Of a stretch of 7,622 nucleotides of DNA, positions 6,170-7,622 are shown in pieces. Made by a program: the position numbers and the translations under genes. This stretch comes from Micrococcaceae bacterium UBA6021 (GTDB lineage: Bacteria > Actinomycetota > Actinomycetes > Actinomycetales > Micrococcaceae), in the NCBI GenBank assembly GCA_002427975.1, contig DIZT01000187.1, positions 16,778 through 24,399 on the forward strand, written 5' to 3'. The notes beneath the pieces were generated by a model, which saw only the letters and a list, made by a program, of their open reading frames with translations, was not told where the DNA came from and did not search any database. Numbering within the stretch: the first letter of the stretch is position 1; the number at the start of each line of letters is the position of its first letter.

Positions 6170-7438
6170 ATGTCAGTAGTTTCAGAAAACAAATCAGTTT
6201 CAGAAAGCAAGGCCGCCCCGACCGGAGCGGCAAAGACGCGCCCCGGAGCGCTCGCCGAGTCCGGCGGCCCCTCTGTCCGCCCGCCCGCTGCCGCGCACCT
6301 TTCCGACGAACAGGTAGCTGAGCTGGGCCGGGAACTCGACGCGATCCGCGACGAAATCCTCGCCAAGCGCGGCGCCTCCGACGCCGCCTACATCCGCCGC
6401 ATGATCAAGATCCAGCGCGGACTCGAGATCTCCGGCCGTGCTGCACTGCTGGTCAGCAAGAACAAGGCCGCCTGGGTGGCCGGCACCACGCTGCTGAGCT
6501 TTGCCAAGATCCTTGAAAACATGGAGCTCGGCCACAACATCCTCCACGGCCAGTGGGACTGGATGCGTGACCCGGACATCCACTCCACCACCTGGGAATG
6601 GGACTTCGTTACCCCGGCGCGCTCCTGGCAGCACAGCCACAATGACCTTCACCACCGCTGGACCAACGTGGTGGGCAGGGACAACGACGTCGGATACAAC
6701 CTCCTGCGGATGGACGAGAGCCAGCCGTGGAAGCCCCATAACCTGGGCAACCCGCTGTACAACGCCATCCTGGCTCCTGTCTTCGAATGGGGCATCGCCA
6801 TTTACGACCTGGAGCTCGTCGAGTACCAGGAAGGCAAGAAGTCCAAGGAAGCACTGCTCAAGGACCTCAAGGCGCTGGGCCGCAAGGTGGTCACCCAGTT
6901 CACCAAGGACTACGCGGCCACGCCCGCCGTCGCCATGCTCACCGGTTCCGGCAAGCAGGCCCTCTACGGCACCCTGACCGCCAATGCCGTCCGCAACGTG
7001 TGGGCGCACGCCGTGATCTTCTGCGGCCACTTCCCGGAAGGCGCGGACACCTTCACGGAAGAAATGGTGGAAGGCGAAACCCGCGGCGACTGGTACGTCC
7101 GCCAGATGATCGGTTCCGCCAACATCTCCGGATCCAAGTTCATGCACCTGATGACCGGCAACCTGTCGCACCAGATCGAGCACCACCTCTTCCCGGACCT
7201 GCCGTCCAACCGCTACCGCGAGATGTCGCCGAAGGTCCGCGACGTCTGCGAGCGCTACGGCCTGCCGTACACCAGCGGCCCGCTCTACAAGCAGTACGCG
7301 CAGGTGCTGGCCAAGATCGCCCGCTACGCGCTGCCCGGCGGCGGCGCAAGCGAGCCCGCGCCGTCCCCCGCACCCGGTCGTCAAGCGCCGAAGCCCGCGG
7401 CGGGCAAGACCCCGGCGCGCGTGGCGGTCGCGGTCTAG
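6170..7438 (+). CDS. Membrane fatty-acyl desaturase (DesA3-like, acyl-CoA delta-9 type)
   Basis: A 422-residue integral-membrane di-iron desaturase. The three histidine boxes that bind the irons are present: HNILH (122-126), HNDLHH (157-162) and HQIEHH (334-339). Segments such as KILENMELGHNILHGQWDWM (113-132), the HSTTWEWD region (138-145) and VIFCGHFPEGA (282-292) closely resemble M. tuberculosis DesA3 (Rv3229c) as I recall it. It should introduce a cis double bond, probably at C9 of stearoyl-CoA, using O2 and electrons from the reductase encoded just upstream. The start is ATG 6170, with TGAGGAG at 6154-6160 and 9 bases of spacing. Residues 1-45 are polar and low in complexity. After about residue 388 the protein becomes a Pro/Ala/Lys-rich tail ending in VAVAV, not obviously homologous to the DesA3 C-terminus. 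Regiospecificity and substrate are inferred from family only. Confidence 0.92.
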   Translation: MSVVSENKSVSESKAAPTGAAKTRPGALAESGGPSVRPPAAAHLSDEQVAELGRELDAIRDEILAKRGASDAAYIRRMIKIQRGLEISGRAALLVSKNKAAWVAGTTLLSFAKILENMELGHNILHGQWDWMRDPDIHSTTWEWDFVTPARSWQHSHNDLHHRWTNVVGRDNDVGYNLLRMDESQPWKPHNLGNPLYNAILAPVFEWGIAIYDLELVEYQEGKKSKEALLKDLKALGRKVVTQFTKDYAATPAVAMLTGSGKQALYGTLTANAVRNVWAHAVIFCGHFPEGADTFTEEMVEGETRGDWYVRQMIGSANISGSKFMHLMTGNLSHQIEHHLFPDLPSNRYREMSPKVRDVCERYGLPYTSGPLYKQYAQVLAKIARYALPGGGASEPAPSPAPGRQAPKPAAGKTPARVAVAV

Positions 7439-7456
7439 GAGACCGTCGAAGTATCC

Positions 7457-7472
7457 GGCGGGGGCCCCCGCC
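7457..7472. repeat. Perfect 16-base G/C palindrome
   Basis: GGCGGGGG (7457-7464) is followed without a spacer by its exact complement CCCCCGCC (7465-7472). It lies 18 bases after the desaturase stop. With no loop it is a poor RNA hairpin, though a few opened central pairs would allow one. Confidence 0.5.
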
Positions 7473-7501
7473 CCCCGGGCCCCCCCCCCCCGGGCGCCTC
7501 G

Positions 7502-7522
7502 CCCCGCGACCACGACGCGGGG
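7502..7522. repeat. 7-bp inverted repeat (CCCCGCG / CGCGGGG)
   Basis: CCCCGCG at 7502-7508 and CGCGGGG at 7516-7522 form a perfect stem with a 7-base loop. It is the second structured element in the tail; its role is unknown. Confidence 0.45.
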
Positions 7523-7544
7523 GCCCCGTAGGACGGGAGCCGAC

Positions 7545-7567
7545 CTCCTCCGCGGAGCGGGGAGGAG
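7545..7567. repeat. Inverted repeat CTCCTCC / GGAGGAG
   Basis: CTCCTCC at 7545-7551 pairs with GGAGGAG at 7561-7567 around a 9-base GC-rich loop that can pair further. If transcribed in the plus direction, GGAGGAG resembles a Shine-Dalgarno sequence, but no start codon follows at a usable distance. Confidence 0.4.
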
Positions 7568-7570
7568 TAC

Positions 7571-7592
7571 GGTCCGGGCTTTCGCCCGGACC
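7571..7592 (+). terminator. Strong hairpin, probable terminator of the desaturation operon
   Basis: GGTCCGGGC (7571-7579) and GCCCGGACC (7584-7592) form a perfect 9-bp stem with a TTTC loop, the most stable simple hairpin in the window. It lies 132 bases past the desaturase stop. There is no T-run afterward, but actinobacterial terminators often lack one. The symmetry means it could equally terminate transcription arriving from the right. Confidence 0.5.
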
Positions 7593-7622
7593 TAACCTAG
7601 TGCTGTTCGGTTGTGTAAGGAA

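Larger units (their letters stand above)
7439..7622. other. Gene-free, structured, extremely GC-rich tail of the window
   Basis: No credible gene lies in these 184 bases. From 7455 to 7508, 53 of 54 bases are G or C, including a run of 12 C (7480-7491). Four palindromes or hairpins follow one another to 7592. The last 30 bases drop to about 43% G+C and include CTAG at 7597-7600. The mix is unlike the other intergenic regions here, and could reflect an insertion boundary, foreign DNA or an assembly join. Confidence 0.6.

Noticed and set aside
6200..7513. Long open frame on the minus strand (437 codons) opposite the desaturase
   Set aside because: No recognisable domain, repetitive Gly/Val/Arg composition, and full overlap with a gene carrying all three histidine boxes.
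7455..7592. Streptomyces-type chromosome telomere
   Set aside because: Serial palindromes are suggestive, but I do not see the characteristic telomere start or loops, and the sequence continues past them to non-palindromic DNA.

Overview
The window is GC-rich DNA (roughly two-thirds G+C by eye) with actinobacterial gene content. A member of the Micrococcaceae, such as Arthrobacter or Pseudarthrobacter, is the best guess. That rests on the NarJ/NarI/NarK cluster, the tandem DUF202 genes, GTG starts, and a desaturase/reductase pair of the mycobacterial DesA3/Rv3230c type. No rRNA, tRNA, CRISPR array or complete mobile element was seen.

Layout. (1) Bases 1-2376, plus strand: the end of a respiratory nitrate reductase operon, with the narJ 3' end, narI (cytochrome b subunit) and narK (NNP-family nitrate/nitrite transporter). 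(2) Bases 2373-3532, minus strand: three small membrane-protein genes, a YnfA/UPF0060 protein followed by two tandem DUF202 proteins. The last of these converges on narK with overlapping stop codons. (3) Bases 3587-4621, plus strand: a luciferase-like (LLM) flavin-dependent monooxygenase, divergent from the YnfA gene. (4) Bases 4667-4926: a predicted RNA stem-loop in front of a 67-residue, very acidic protein of unknown function. (5) Bases 5001-7438: a two-gene operon for membrane fatty-acyl desaturation. A reductase carrying FAD, NAD(P) and 2Fe-2S domains should deliver electrons to a three-histidine-box desaturase. It is preceded by a dyad and a possible 10-codon leader peptide whose stop overlaps the reductase start. 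(6) Bases 7439-7622: no gene. This stretch is nearly pure G+C at first, holds four successive palindromes or hairpins, and ends in about 30 bases of much lower G+C.

Function. The nitrate genes would move nitrate inward, reduce it at the membrane with quinol electrons, and export nitrite. The reductase/desaturase pair would introduce a double bond into saturated acyl chains for membrane-lipid adjustment, using oxygen and NAD(P)H. The genes between them are not obviously linked to either pathway.

No wholly new system is evident. The points most worth checking are the leader and coupling architecture before the reductase gene, the leaderless-type starts on the minus strand, the structured element before the acidic protein, and the abrupt composition change after the desaturase.
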